This document shows positions 26,851 to 35,437 of a stretch of 64,000 bases of DNA, one piece after another (the first letter of the stretch is position 1; each line of letters begins with the position of its first letter). The position numbers were made by a program, and so were the translations under genes. The notes under the pieces are model-generated. The model made no database searches. It was not told where the DNA came from and saw only the letters and a program-made list of their open reading frames with translations. Source of the DNA: Soonwooa sp032078105 (lineage in GTDB: Bacteria > Bacteroidota > Bacteroidia > Flavobacteriales > Weeksellaceae); assembly GCA_046269235.1 (NCBI GenBank), contig JBJZOS010000001.1:558001-622000 (forward strand), read 5' to 3'.

Positions 26851-27444
26851 TTAGATTACAAAATAATAAGCCAATCCTACCAAGCTTCCCAATACCGCTC
26901 CAGAAATGACTTCTGCTAAGGTATGTCTTTTTAATATAATTCTTGTGATGCCGATGAGAATTGATAAAATTATCCAAAATATCCCCCAAGGCACACTGAA
27001 TTTTAAGAACAAAAATGCAACAAAAAGATTAAGAGAAGTGTGCATTGAGCTTTTAATAAAGAAATTACTAATCTGCATCAAAATCAACAATATCCAAAGA
27101 AAGAAAACCGTCGTGTCCTTGTTTCCGTTTTTGAAAAAATTGTAGGCTAGATAAATCGCGCAAAGGATAACAATCACAATGTACAGGCTGTTTCGTTGCT
27201 TTCTGTTGGAAACATCCATGTTGGTATAATGTCCTTTTTTGACGTTCCAAACTATCCAAATTACCACAGGGATAACGAGGATAAATAGTATAGCGAAGAG
27301 ATTGGTGACATCAAGATGACCTGCATGTGGCGTATAGGTGAGAACAATATAATAGATGATTAACGATACAATCGGATTGAAAAAATTCGATATAAGTTTT
27401 GAAATTTTTATTAAAAGCGAATCCGAAGTTGGGTTGTCTGTCAT
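26851..27444 (-). CDS. PAP2-like membrane phosphatase
   Basis: 197 aa, six hydrophobic segments (for example PIVSLIIYYIVLTYT, LFAILFILVIPVVIWIVWNV, LYIVIVILCAIYLAY). The phosphatidic-acid-phosphatase signature is degenerate but ordered: NRKQRN (motif 1 region), SSMHTS (for PSGH) and RIILKRHTLAEVISG (for SRxxxxxHxxxD, with Glu for Asp). It could dephosphorylate lipid phosphates at the membrane; the altered motifs leave activity open. It starts 10 nt upstream of the BlaI-like gene. Confidence 0.72.
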   Translation of the reverse strand: MTDNPTSDSLLIKISKLISNFFNPIVSLIIYYIVLTYTPHAGHLDVTNLFAILFILVIPVVIWIVWNVKKGHYTNMDVSNRKQRNSLYIVIVILCAIYLAYNFFKNGNKDTTVFFLWILLILMQISNFFIKSSMHTSLNLFVAFLFLKFSVPWGIFWIILSILIGITRIILKRHTLAEVISGAVLGSLVGLAYYFVI

Positions 27445-27579
27445 TTTTAAAAATAAAAATTATGTTGCAATTTACAGTTTAGAAATTTAAAATAAATCAT
27501 CTTTTAGTTAATAAATTCAATCGATAGCGGCTAGATATTAATTTAAGCATAACACTATTAATAACTAAAGATATTTTCT

Positions 27580-27587
27580 TATTTTTG
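27580..27587 (+). promoter_or_regulatory. Putative -7 element for pdhA
   Basis: TATTTTTG fits TAnnTTTG and lies 19 nt before the pdhA ATG, the same arrangement as at lpdA. No TTG at proper spacing. Confidence 0.5.
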
Positions 27588-27606
27588 CTAAATATTTCGA
27601 AATCAT

Positions 27607-28611
27607 ATGAAAGAATTTTCCAAAGAGATTTACCTTAAATGGTACGAGGATATGACGATGTGGAGAAGGTTTGAAGACAAGTGCCGTTCTCTTTACTTAA
27701 AACAAAAAATCAGAGGTTTTTTACATTTATACAACGGACAAGAGGCAATTCCTGCAGGTTTTACCCATGCGATGGATTTATCAAAAGATAGTATGATAAC
27801 AGCATATCGTTGTCATATTCATCCAATGGCAATGGGCGTTGATCCTAAAAGAATCCTTGCCGAACTTTGTGGTAAAGCTACTGGTACTTCTAAAGGTATG
27901 GGTGGATCGATGCATATTTTCAGCAAAGAACATCGTTTTTATGGTGGTCACGGTATTGTAGGTGGGCAAATTCCTTTGGGAGCTGGTATCGCTTTTGCAG
28001 ATAAATATTTTGACAGAAAAGCCGTTAATATCTGTTTTATGGGAGATGGCGCGGTACGTCAAGGTGCTTTGCATGAGACTTTCAATATGGCAATGAACTG
28101 GAAACTTCCAGTAGTTTTCGTTTGTGAGAACAACCAATATGCAATGGGTACGTCTGTTAAAAGAACAGCTAACCACGAAGATATTTATAAATTAGGTCTA
28201 GGTTACGAAATGCCTTGTTTACCTATCGATGCGATGGATCCTGAGAAAGTTGCAGAAGCTGCTTTCGAGGCGATTGAAAGAGCTAGACGTGGCGATGGAC
28301 CAACCTTTATCGAAGCCAGAACTTATCGTTACAGAGGTCACTCTATGTCAGATGCTGAGCCTTACAGAAGTAAAGAGGAAGTTGCAGAACACAAAAAAGA
28401 AGATCCAATCGAGATTGTAAAACATAGACTTTTAGAAAACAATTGGTCTACAGAAGCAGAATTGGAAGCTATTGACGAAAAATCTAGAGCTTTTGTAGAA
28501 GAGTGTGTTGAGTTTATGGAGAATTCTCCGTTTCCTGATTTGTCACAAGTTTACGATTTCGTATATGCGACGCCGGATTATCCATTCTTAGATAAAATAG
28601 AAAATAACTAA
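27607..28611 (+). CDS. pdhA: Pyruvate dehydrogenase E1 component subunit alpha
   Basis: 334 aa. The thiamine-diphosphate motif runs from GDGAVRQGALHETFNMAMNW to CENNQYAMGTS (about 144-180). The phosphorylation-loop-like RYRGHSMSDAEPYRSKEE and active-site GGSMHIFS are also present. It decarboxylates pyruvate in the PDH complex together with the beta subunit, whose gene is not in this window. pdhC follows after 80 nt on the same strand; lpdA is at 13882. Confidence 0.95.
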   Translation: MKEFSKEIYLKWYEDMTMWRRFEDKCRSLYLKQKIRGFLHLYNGQEAIPAGFTHAMDLSKDSMITAYRCHIHPMAMGVDPKRILAELCGKATGTSKGMGGSMHIFSKEHRFYGGHGIVGGQIPLGAGIAFADKYFDRKAVNICFMGDGAVRQGALHETFNMAMNWKLPVVFVCENNQYAMGTSVKRTANHEDIYKLGLGYEMPCLPIDAMDPEKVAEAAFEAIERARRGDGPTFIEARTYRYRGHSMSDAEPYRSKEEVAEHKKEDPIEIVKHRLLENNWSTEAELEAIDEKSRAFVEECVEFMENSPFPDLSQVYDFVYATPDYPFLDKIENN

Positions 28612-28654
28612 AATTATTAATTTGGGATTTGATGTTTGACTTTCAATGAATTTC

Positions 28655-28675
28655 AAATCTCGAATCTCGAATCTC
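28655..28675 (+). repeat. Three 7-nt tandem units between pdhA and pdhC
   Basis: AAATCTC followed by two GAATCTC units. Similar short AATCTC-type strings occur in intergenic DNA of related genomes as far as I recall; no function is evident. Confidence 0.4.
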
Positions 28676-28691
28676 ACATCAATAAAAATAT

Positions 28692-30299
28692 ATGGCTGAA
28701 GTAATCACAATGCCTCGTCTGTCCGATACGATGACAGAAGGAAAAGTTTCCAAATGGCACAAAAAAGTTGGAGACGCAGTTAAAGAAGGCGATATCTTAG
28801 CAGAAATTGAAACTGATAAAGCCGTTCAGGATTTTGAATCTGAAATTAACGGGACATTATTATATATCGGTGTTGAAGAAGGTGCGCAAGCGCCAGTTGA
28901 CAATGTTTTAGCAATTATCGGTAACCAAGGAGAAGATATCTCTGGCATTATCGGTGGTGGAGCATCAGAAGCTAAAGTTGAGGAAGAAAGTAAAACTCAA
29001 AATGAGTCAACACCAGTTGAGAGTGCACCCGTTGTTGATGCTGCAATGCCAGAAGGTGTAGAAGTTATCACAATGCCAAGACTTTCTGATACAATGACAG
29101 AAGGTAAAGTTGCGAAATGGCAAAAAGCTGTTGGCGATGCTGTTAAAGAAGGTGATATCCTTGCAGAGATCGAAACAGATAAAGCGGTTCAGGATTTTGA
29201 ATCCGAGTTTAACGGAACTTTATTGTACCAAGGTGTTGCTGAAGGTGATGCTGCGGAAGTTGATAAGATTTTAGCAATTATTGGTCCCGCGGGAACTGAT
29301 GTATCTGCGGTTGTTACAGGAGGTGGAAAACCCGCTGCGGCACCAGCACAAACAATACAAACGCAAGCTTCTACAACTCCAGTTTCAACGACATCAGATG
29401 ATGCTGCTCCTGTACAAGCTGCGGCAAATGCAGAGCGTGTTCATATTTCGCCTTTAGCTAAAAAAATGGCTGAAGATAAAGGTATTGACATTCAATCAGT
29501 TCAAGGTTCGGGCGAAGGTGGTCGTATTGTTAAAAAAGATATTGAAAACTATCAGGCGCCTGCGAAAGCTGCTGCTCCGAAAGTCGTTGCTGCACCAGCA
29601 CTTAACTTTACGCCAGGTGAAGATACAGAAACTGTAAATTCTCAAGTTAGAAATGTTATTGCAAAACGCCTAGCTGAAAGCAAATTTACAGCACCGCATT
29701 ACTATCTAATGGTAGAGATCAACATGGATAAAGCCATCCAAGCGCGTAAAGAAATTAATAGCATTCCAGATACGAAAGTGTCTTTCAATGATATGATTAT
29801 CAAAGCGACTGCGATGGCTCTTAGAAAGCATCCACAAGTTAACTCATCTTGGGCTGGTGATAAAATCATCCACCATGCTAATATCAATGTTGGCGTAGCA
29901 GTAGCAATTCCTGACGGATTGGTGGTTCCGGTTCTTAAAAATGCAGATTATATGAATTATAATCAAATCTCTGCTTCGGTTAAGGATATGGCTTCTAGAG
30001 CGAAAAGTAAAGGTCTTAAAGCTAACGAAATGGAAGGTTCTACGTTCTCAGTTTCTAACCTTGGAATGTTTGGTATTGAGACATTTACATCAATTATTAA
30101 CCAACCGAATTCAGCGATTCTTTCTGTTGGCGCAATTATCGAAAAACCAATTGTTAAAGACGGACAAATTGTTGTTGGTAACACGATGAAGTTATCACTT
30201 GCATGTGACCACAGAGTAGTGGACGGTGCAACTGGTGCAGAATTCTTACAAACTTTAAGATTGTATTTAGAGAATCCGCTTTCTCTATTATTAGGTTAA
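28692..30299 (+). CDS. pdhC: Dihydrolipoamide acetyltransferase (PDH E2), two lipoyl domains
   Basis: 535 aa. Lipoyl domain 1 at about 2-78 with lipoylated Lys43 in EIETDKAVQDFE; lipoyl domain 2 at about 123-200 with the same motif (Lys about 164). Ala/Pro/Thr-rich linkers follow. Peripheral subunit-binding domain at about 250-287 (RVHISPLAKKMAEDKG, VQGSGEGGRIVKKDIE). The catalytic domain at about 310-535 ends with CDHRVVDGATGAEFL, holding the active-site His and Asp. It forms the core of the PDH complex, binding E1 (pdhA) and E3 (lpdA). Confidence 0.96.
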   Translation: MAEVITMPRLSDTMTEGKVSKWHKKVGDAVKEGDILAEIETDKAVQDFESEINGTLLYIGVEEGAQAPVDNVLAIIGNQGEDISGIIGGGASEAKVEEESKTQNESTPVESAPVVDAAMPEGVEVITMPRLSDTMTEGKVAKWQKAVGDAVKEGDILAEIETDKAVQDFESEFNGTLLYQGVAEGDAAEVDKILAIIGPAGTDVSAVVTGGGKPAAAPAQTIQTQASTTPVSTTSDDAAPVQAAANAERVHISPLAKKMAEDKGIDIQSVQGSGEGGRIVKKDIENYQAPAKAAAPKVVAAPALNFTPGEDTETVNSQVRNVIAKRLAESKFTAPHYYLMVEINMDKAIQARKEINSIPDTKVSFNDMIIKATAMALRKHPQVNSSWAGDKIIHHANINVGVAVAIPDGLVVPVLKNADYMNYNQISASVKDMASRAKSKGLKANEMEGSTFSVSNLGMFGIETFTSIINQPNSAILSVGAIIEKPIVKDGQIVVGNTMKLSLACDHRVVDGATGAEFLQTLRLYLENPLSLLLG

Positions 30300-30326
30300 A
30301 ATGTAGTTTTTAAATCTTTATGATAT

Positions 30327-30358
30327 AAATCCTCCTTAATTTGGGAGGATTTTTTTTT
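30327..30358 (+). terminator. Intrinsic terminator after pdhC
   Basis: AAATCCTCC / GGAGGATTT with an 8-nt loop and a run of eight further T. Confidence 0.92.
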
Positions 30359-30375
30359 AGCTTTTAGAAAAAGAA

Positions 30376-30383
30376 TATATTTG
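30376..30383 (+). promoter_or_regulatory. -7 element placing a near-leaderless start on the DUF2490 gene
   Basis: TATATTTG ends only 4 nt before the ATG at 30388, so transcription from it would give an mRNA with almost no 5' leader. No matched -33 box. Confidence 0.5.
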
Positions 30384-30387
30384 CAAA

Positions 30388-31104
30388 ATGAAAAAAATTC
30401 TGCTCACCTTAGTCTTATTAATTAGTGTTTTTGGAAAAGCGCAAGATAAAGAGAATCTTTCTGGTTTTAACATGCTGTCTTTCACTTATAAGTTTGCGCC
30501 AGAATGGATGGCTTATGCTGAATTTCAAACACGATCAATAGAAGATTATACCTCTATCGATTATTACGAGGCGAAAGGAGGAGTTGGCTATAATATTAAT
30601 AAAAATAACCAAGCTTTCATCGGGGTTGGTCGATACGGAACTTACAAAAATAACAAGATTTCTCAAGAAGAACATCGCGTTTGGTTGCAATATACACTAA
30701 GCAACCGTATCAAAAGTTTAAAACTTGATCACCGCTTAAGAGCTGAGCAACGTTTTTTTCATAACGCGATGACAGATGTCAACACCAATACCCAACGTTT
30801 TCGTTATCGTCTAAGTGGGACTTTGCCGTTAAATAATACAAAAGTGCAATCTGGGACAGTTTTTGCCAATGCTTTCGAAGAAGTCTTTGTTGGTCCACAA
30901 GATAAATTCTTTAAGCGTAGTCGTACTTTCGGCGGAATTGGTTATCAGTTTAACGATAATATGAATGCCACTGCAGGTTATATGTTCCAGAGAGATTTTG
31001 CATCTAAAGCTAACACTAACCTACATTTCTTATATTTTGCACTCAACTTTACCATCGATCCATCGGATGACGAAAAAGACATCCATATCCCAATGGCCGA
31101 TTAA
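30388..31104 (+). CDS. DUF2490 family outer-membrane beta-barrel protein
   Basis: 238 aa. Signal peptide MKKILLTLVLLISVFGKAQ. The mature part is a series of amphipathic strands (FAPEWMAYAEFQTRSIEDYT, GVGYNINKNNQAFIGVGRYG, HRVWLQYTLSNRIKSLKLDH, FGGIGYQFNDNMNATAGYMF), matching the DUF2490 barrel family of Bacteroidota. The role is unknown. The last 4 nt overlap the stop of the convergent HD gene. Confidence 0.85.
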   Translation: MKKILLTLVLLISVFGKAQDKENLSGFNMLSFTYKFAPEWMAYAEFQTRSIEDYTSIDYYEAKGGVGYNINKNNQAFIGVGRYGTYKNNKISQEEHRVWLQYTLSNRIKSLKLDHRLRAEQRFFHNAMTDVNTNTQRFRYRLSGTLPLNNTKVQSGTVFANAFEEVFVGPQDKFFKRSRTFGGIGYQFNDNMNATAGYMFQRDFASKANTNLHFLYFALNFTIDPSDDEKDIHIPMAD

Positions 31105-31559
31105 TAGGTGCTTGTTAAATATTGATAAGCTTTCAAATATTTGTTAAGACGTTTTAGATCTTTCGGTTCGATTGGTCGAGTGAAGCGTCTCAAATCCATA
31201 TTATCTTTAAGGTCATTGATTTTAACTTTAACCGCAAGTGGATTTTGCTCTATTCTTTTAATAAAATCTTCATAAGGCTCATTAAGTTCGGGATCTTCAG
31301 ATTCGCGCTTGGTTAGGCATTCTACAGCATCGATAATATATTGCGGAAATCCTTGGTCCAAAAGATATTCGAACGAAAACTCTGGATGATCTTCCACAAC
31401 GTCGTGTAATGCGCCGACAATTTTTTCGTCGATCGTTTTTCCTGCTTCCATAACGCGGAAAACGTGTCCTAGATAAGGCGCATCATATTTATCTGTTTGT
31501 TTTTTGTGCGCTTTTTGTGCAATTTTAATCGCTTTATATAATAATTGGATATCTGCCAT
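31101..31559 (-). CDS. Stand-alone HD hydrolase related to SpoT/MESH1 small alarmone hydrolases
   Basis: 152 aa, a single HD domain. Signature order as in the (p)ppGpp hydrolase domain: AHKKQTDKYDAPYLGHVFRV (His), GALHDVVEDHPEFSFEYL (HD..ED), and VKVKINDLKDNMDL (the ND/DN box). No synthetase, TGS or ACT domain, so it resembles MESH1-type small alarmone hydrolases or other HD phosphohydrolases. Substrate specificity cannot be read from sequence alone. It ends 4 nt inside the DUF2490 gene; the gene at 31572 lies just upstream. Confidence 0.78.
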   Translation of the reverse strand: MADIQLLYKAIKIAQKAHKKQTDKYDAPYLGHVFRVMEAGKTIDEKIVGALHDVVEDHPEFSFEYLLDQGFPQYIIDAVECLTKRESEDPELNEPYEDFIKRIEQNPLAVKVKINDLKDNMDLRRFTRPIEPKDLKRLNKYLKAYQYLTSTY

Positions 31560-31571
31560 TTGGGATTTTGA

Positions 31572-31871
31572 CTATTTGTTGGGATTTTGTTTTAAATCTT
31601 TTGATTTCAAGTTGGGAGGTGTTAACTCAATTTTGCTTTGTCTTTTGATACTTGAATAACCTTCAGATTGAGATTTCTTATTTAACATTTTGTATTGCGA
31701 TGCTTTTACAGAATCTATGTTTTTATAGAAAGGATTATTGTTGGACAATGTTGGAGATTTCATAAAAGCTTTCGTTTCCAAAATCGTTACAGTATCTTTT
31801 TTAGGTGTTTCTTGTGCAGCAATTGTCACGCTTATTCCTATAAATATAAAAGTTAAAATCGTTTTCACCAC
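31572..31871 (-). CDS. Small exported hypothetical protein
   Basis: 99 aa. A clear signal peptide (MVKTILTFIFIGISVTIAAQ) is followed by a polar Lys/Ser/Asn-rich chain with no recognised domain and only short hydrophobic stretches. It lies 12 nt upstream of the HD gene, same strand, so likely one transcript. Confidence 0.6.
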   Translation of the reverse strand: MVKTILTFIFIGISVTIAAQETPKKDTVTILETKAFMKSPTLSNNNPFYKNIDSVKASQYKMLNKKSQSEGYSSIKRQSKIELTPPNLKSKDLKQNPNK

Positions 31872-31983
31872 GTTTGGTTTTAAAAAAGTAAATTTAGAAA
31901 AATGAATGTCGCGACAAGGTTTTTTTTCGAAAATTTATTAACAAAAAAAGCCATCATTTCTGATAGCCTAATTTTTTTAAAAA

Positions 31984-32004
31984 AGGTTGATTCTGAATTA
32001 ACCT
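31984..32004 (-). terminator. Terminator of the M1 peptidase gene
   Basis: On the minus strand AGGTTAATTC / GAATCAACCT (one mismatch) is followed by TTTTTTAAAAAAATT, 4 nt after the stop codon. Confidence 0.75.
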
Positions 32005-32008
32005 ATAA

Positions 32009-33622
32009 TTATTGCTTATTATAAAGAATATAATAATTCTTATTAAATTCCACTGGATTATTCGATTTCAAATCTGTAGTTTGCCAATTGTCACTTGGAG
32101 AAATTGTTTCGCCAGAAGCTAATCTTAGAGGCATAGTAAATCCTTTAACCGTATGTGTCCAACGGTAACTTAATTTATTATTGTCTTGTTTATATTCTAA
32201 AGTGGGAATATAAGTTGTTCTTAAATATTGGTCAAAAATCGTTGATAAATCTATCCCTGATTTTTGATTAAAATAATCTTCAACTTGTTTACTAGTGACT
32301 GTTTGATGATAAAAATCTTTATTAAGTCCTCTCAAAATTTGTCGAAATTTTTCATCATTATTTATCACCTGACGAATCGTGTGTAACATGTTAGCTCCTT
32401 TATAATACATATCGCCGCTGCCTTCACTTCTCACGCCATAGGTCCCAATAATAGGAATGTCATTGTGAATATTTTTTCGTGTTCCTACGACATATTTATC
32501 GGCATCTTCTTTACCAAAAAGGCTTTCGGTGTATAATGTTTCTGAGTAACTCGTAAAAGACTCATGGACCCACATGTCCGCTTGATCTTTTGCTGTAATA
32601 TTATTAGCGAACCATTCGTGTCCAGTTTCGTGGATGATGATAAAATCCCATTTAAGTCCAACGCCAGAACCCGAAAGATCGCGACCTAGATAACCGTTTT
32701 CAAACTTATTACCATAAGCGACATTGCTTTGGTGCTCCATACCAAGGTGTGGCGATTCGACTATTTTGTAAGAATCTTCGTAGAAAGGATAAGCGCCAAA
32801 CCAATACTCAAAGGACTTCATCATCGGTTTAACTTGTGCAAATTGATTTTTAGCTTTGTCAAGATTGTAGTCCAAAACCCAATAATCGAGGTCTAATTTT
32901 CCCTTTTCACCATCATAAGTTTCTTTAAAATTGACATATTTCCCAATCGATGGAATGATCGAATAGGCGTTAATTGGGTTTTTGACTTCCCACAAATAAG
33001 ACTTTTTGTTACCAAGTTTTTTAGTCTCAACTAATCGCCCGTTGGCAACACCAACTAGATCTTTCGGTGTTGTGATTTTAAAAGTGATGCCATTATCAGG
33101 TTCGTCACTCCAGATGTCTTTACATGGCAACCAGATACTCGCGCCAATACCTTCGTTGGCAGCTGTCATCCAAGGATTTCCGTTTTTATCGGTTTCAAAC
33201 ATCCAACCGCCGTCCCAGGGTGCTTTTTTAGCAACAACAGGATTTCCTTCAAAAGTGACAACGAAATTTAACTTTTCACCTTTCTTAAATTTTCTATTTG
33301 TTTTAATAAAAATAAAATCGTCTTCTTGTTGGTATTTTGGTTTTTTGTCGAAGCTAGCAACAAGTTTTGCGACTTTCATTGGCTTTTGCAAATCGATTTG
33401 GAAGGTCGGATTAACCACGTCTTTTGTAATTACAAAAGAGATCTTGTTAGTTCCTGCGATGCTTCTATTTTCAAAATTAGCTTCTAGATTTATGTCATAT
33501 TTTTTTACATCCCAAAAATTGCGGTATTCGGTATCAGAACCTTTTAAGGTATCTTGTTTTGTAAAAGTTTGAGCACTAAAACTTAACGATACAAAACTTA
33601 ACAAGAGCGTGACTTTCTTCAT
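32009..33622 (-). CDS. M1 family metallopeptidase
   Basis: 537 aa. Signal peptide (MKKVTLLLSFVSLSFSAQ). The N-terminal beta-rich domain contains YDINLEANFENRSIAGTNKI. The catalytic domain has the substrate loop HLGMEHQSNVAYG (for GAMEN) and the zinc motif HETGHEWFANN...WVHESFTSYSE (HExxH-x18-E). It lacks the C-terminal HEAT-like domain of long aminopeptidases, as many Bacteroidota M1 proteins do. Probably a periplasmic or surface-anchored aminopeptidase. Confidence 0.93.
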   Translation of the reverse strand: MKKVTLLLSFVSLSFSAQTFTKQDTLKGSDTEYRNFWDVKKYDINLEANFENRSIAGTNKISFVITKDVVNPTFQIDLQKPMKVAKLVASFDKKPKYQQEDDFIFIKTNRKFKKGEKLNFVVTFEGNPVVAKKAPWDGGWMFETDKNGNPWMTAANEGIGASIWLPCKDIWSDEPDNGITFKITTPKDLVGVANGRLVETKKLGNKKSYLWEVKNPINAYSIIPSIGKYVNFKETYDGEKGKLDLDYWVLDYNLDKAKNQFAQVKPMMKSFEYWFGAYPFYEDSYKIVESPHLGMEHQSNVAYGNKFENGYLGRDLSGSGVGLKWDFIIIHETGHEWFANNITAKDQADMWVHESFTSYSETLYTESLFGKEDADKYVVGTRKNIHNDIPIIGTYGVRSEGSGDMYYKGANMLHTIRQVINNDEKFRQILRGLNKDFYHQTVTSKQVEDYFNQKSGIDLSTIFDQYLRTTYIPTLEYKQDNNKLSYRWTHTVKGFTMPLRLASGETISPSDNWQTTDLKSNNPVEFNKNYYILYNKQ

Positions 33623-33797
33623 AGTTTAAAAAAAAATAATTGTCCCAGAGACAGGATAAAGTTACAAATCATTTTCCATTTTTAATACTAATAAATTTTG
33701 TTAAGAGATGATTAAATTACTTTATGACAAGTGCATAGAATATTCTAAAAGACTAATTTTGATTTAATAATTTCAACTAATAATTGAATTTTTGAAA

Positions 33798-34321
33798 ATG
33801 GAAAAACTAACAATATTAGCACAAATCAACTAGCCAATAGATCAAATTTGGGAAACTTATAATGATCCGAAAGATATCGTCAATTGGAATTTCGCACACG
33901 AATCTTGATCTTTTCCAAGCGCTGAAAATGAAATGAAGATTGGTTGAAGATTTAAACATAGAATGGAAGCCAAAGACGGAAGTTTTGGATTTGATTTGAA
34001 TGGTCAAAAATTAATGTTATTAAATGCTAAACCTATGTTTGAGCCAAATCCTAGTATTTCGGTGATGGTGATGTGCGAAACAGTTGATGAAGTCGAGAAT
34101 TATTACAATAAATTATCGTCTGGTGGAAAGGTTTTAATGGAATTAAATTCTTATCTGTGGAGTGAAAAATATGCCTGGATTAACGATATATTTCCGCTGA
34201 CGGAACAATAGAAATGCCATTGGAAAAGCAATTATGGGGCAATTATTTCGGGAGTTTCCAAGATTAATTCTGCATCGGTTGGATGGTTAACTATATTACG
34301 GATATTGGTTATGAGGAGTAA
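33798..34321 (+). pseudogene. Composite remnant: AHSA1/SRPBCC start fused to VOC/PhnB-like fragments
   Basis: From the ATG at 33798 one frame reads MEKLTILAQIN-stop-PIDQIWETYNDPKDIVNWNF, an AHSA1 (SRPBCC) N-terminus, with in-frame stops at 33831 (TAG), 33906 (TGA) and 33945 (TGA). After KDGSFGFD the sequence switches, without a frame change, to LNGQKLMLLNAKPMFEPNPS, a PhnB/VOC core, which runs to 34211. A +1 frame then gives DGTIEMPLEKQLWGNYFGSF-QD-stop-FCIGWMVNY, a VOC C-terminus, ending at 34321. AHSA1 and PhnB-like genes are often neighbours, so deletions joined remnants of two or three genes. Confidence 0.8.
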
Positions 34322-34350
34322 AAACTTTTTTCAGGTCAAAAAAAATACAG

Positions 34351-34380
34351 AAACGAAGCGAAATCTCTATTCGTTTTTTT
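34351..34380 (+). terminator. Terminator after the composite pseudogene
   Basis: AAACGAA / TTCGTTT with a 12-nt loop and a T run. Confidence 0.65.
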
Positions 34381-34387
34381 AATTTTG
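34380..34387 (+). promoter_or_regulatory. Putative -7 element for the DnaJ-like gene
   Basis: TAATTTTG matches TAnnTTTG, 13 nt before the ATG at 34401; it abuts the preceding terminator. No -33 match. Confidence 0.45.
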
Positions 34388-34400
34388 CCAACATTATCAG

Positions 34401-35087
34401 ATGAAGGACTATTATTATTTTCTAGGTGTTTCTCAAGATGCTTCTGCCGAAGACATCAAAAAAGCCTATCGAAAATTGTCGATGAAGTACCATCCTGATA
34501 AGAATGATAATGATGATTTTTTCAAACTACGATTTCGTGAAGTTCAAGAAGCTTACGAAGTTTTGATTGATGCGGTTAGGCGCAAATCTTATGATAATCA
34601 GTTTAATTCAGTTCAACGAAATATTAAGTCGACCTTACCCCCGAAGATTCAGAAATTTCATTCAGATAAAATTCGTGCGCGTGTTGGTGATGAGATTAGA
34701 TTGTATTGGCAGACTTACGATGCCGACTTGGTGAAGATTATTCCGTTTGGACTAGAAAAAGTAAATGGCGAAAGACGTTTTAAGATTACACAATTTGATA
34801 GTCAAGGAAAGTTCCAGTTGTTGTTACATGCGACCAATACGGCGATTCATAAAACCGTTGTGCAAGCCCTTACGATTACACAATTAGAAGTTGGTGAGAC
34901 TGAGGAAGAACCTCAGGTTAAAGAACGTCTTAATAATAGGAGAGAAGATCATCGTCCTAGACAAGCGAGTTCGCCGCTATTTAGAATAGATAAGCGGTTT
35001 TTAGATTATAGAATTAGGGTGATAACAATTGTTCTGTTACTTGCTTTTATTCTATTGTTACTAAATAAAATTTTTGCTTTGTTCTAA
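34401..35087 (+). CDS. J-domain protein with C-terminal membrane anchor
   Basis: 228 aa. J domain at 1-68: YYYFLGVSQDASAEDIKKAY, RKLSMKYHPDKND with the HPD tripeptide. The middle (about 80-165) is an unrecognised beta-rich domain (RARVGDEIRLYWQTYDADLV). The C-terminus is a basic linker and a membrane helix (VITIVLLLAFILLLLNKIF). There is no Gly/Phe region or zinc centre, so this is a type III J protein that would stimulate DnaK at the membrane. Its stop overlaps that of the tiny convergent gene at 35084. Confidence 0.88.
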   Translation: MKDYYYFLGVSQDASAEDIKKAYRKLSMKYHPDKNDNDDFFKLRFREVQEAYEVLIDAVRRKSYDNQFNSVQRNIKSTLPPKIQKFHSDKIRARVGDEIRLYWQTYDADLVKIIPFGLEKVNGERRFKITQFDSQGKFQLLLHATNTAIHKTVVQALTITQLEVGETEEEPQVKERLNNRREDHRPRQASSPLFRIDKRFLDYRIRVITIVLLLAFILLLLNKIFALF

Positions 35088-35236
35088 GCCATTTTGGCTC
35101 TACCGGGACATTTTTTGCAGCGTTTCCCTTTTTTGAATTTTTTGCAACAATTCTTTTTTTCGCAATACAATTCGGTATTGTTAGAAAATGCTGGCGTCAA
35201 GGCTGGAATTTTAAAAGCAATAATTGGCTGATTCAT
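35084..35236 (-). CDS. Tiny Cys/Lys-rich protein (50 aa)
   Basis: The ORF of 50 codons encodes MNQPIIAFKIPALTPAF, then a basic cysteine cluster with the pattern Y-C-E-K-K-N-C-C and G-K-R-C-K-K-C-P-G (five Cys in about 20 residues), probably a small metal-binding or nucleic-acid-binding knuckle. Its reality is supported by a complete promoter 4 nt upstream (TTTG, 19 nt, TATATTTG) and by the tail-to-tail fit with the DnaJ-like stop. The function is unknown. Confidence 0.62.
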   Translation of the reverse strand: MNQPIIAFKIPALTPAFSNNTELYCEKKNCCKKFKKGKRCKKCPGRAKMA

Positions 35237-35240
35237 ATTG

Positions 35241-35271
35241 CAAATATAAAGTAATTTAGAACAATTACAAA
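35241..35271 (-). promoter_or_regulatory. Full-consensus promoter of the tiny Cys-rich gene, giving a leaderless mRNA
   Basis: On the minus strand TTTG (35271-35268), exactly 19 nt, then TATATTTG (35248-35241); the ATG begins 4 nt later, so the transcript probably starts at or next to the start codon. Confidence 0.75.
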
Positions 35272-35437
35272 CAATATTTTTAATAATTCTAAATTAGTCT
35301 TTTGGAGGTGACTATTTTATCAGTTTTATCAATGCTTGTGAATGCTCATATGTCATGAATAATAGACTTTGTAATTTCTGTTATTTATCGTAAATTTACG
35401 CTCATTAATATTTGATAATTCCTAATAAAAAGTATAA

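Noticed and set aside
35281..35437. Glycine riboswitch ahead of gcvP
   Set aside because: No tandem glycine-aptamer-like structure or expression-platform hairpin could be found.
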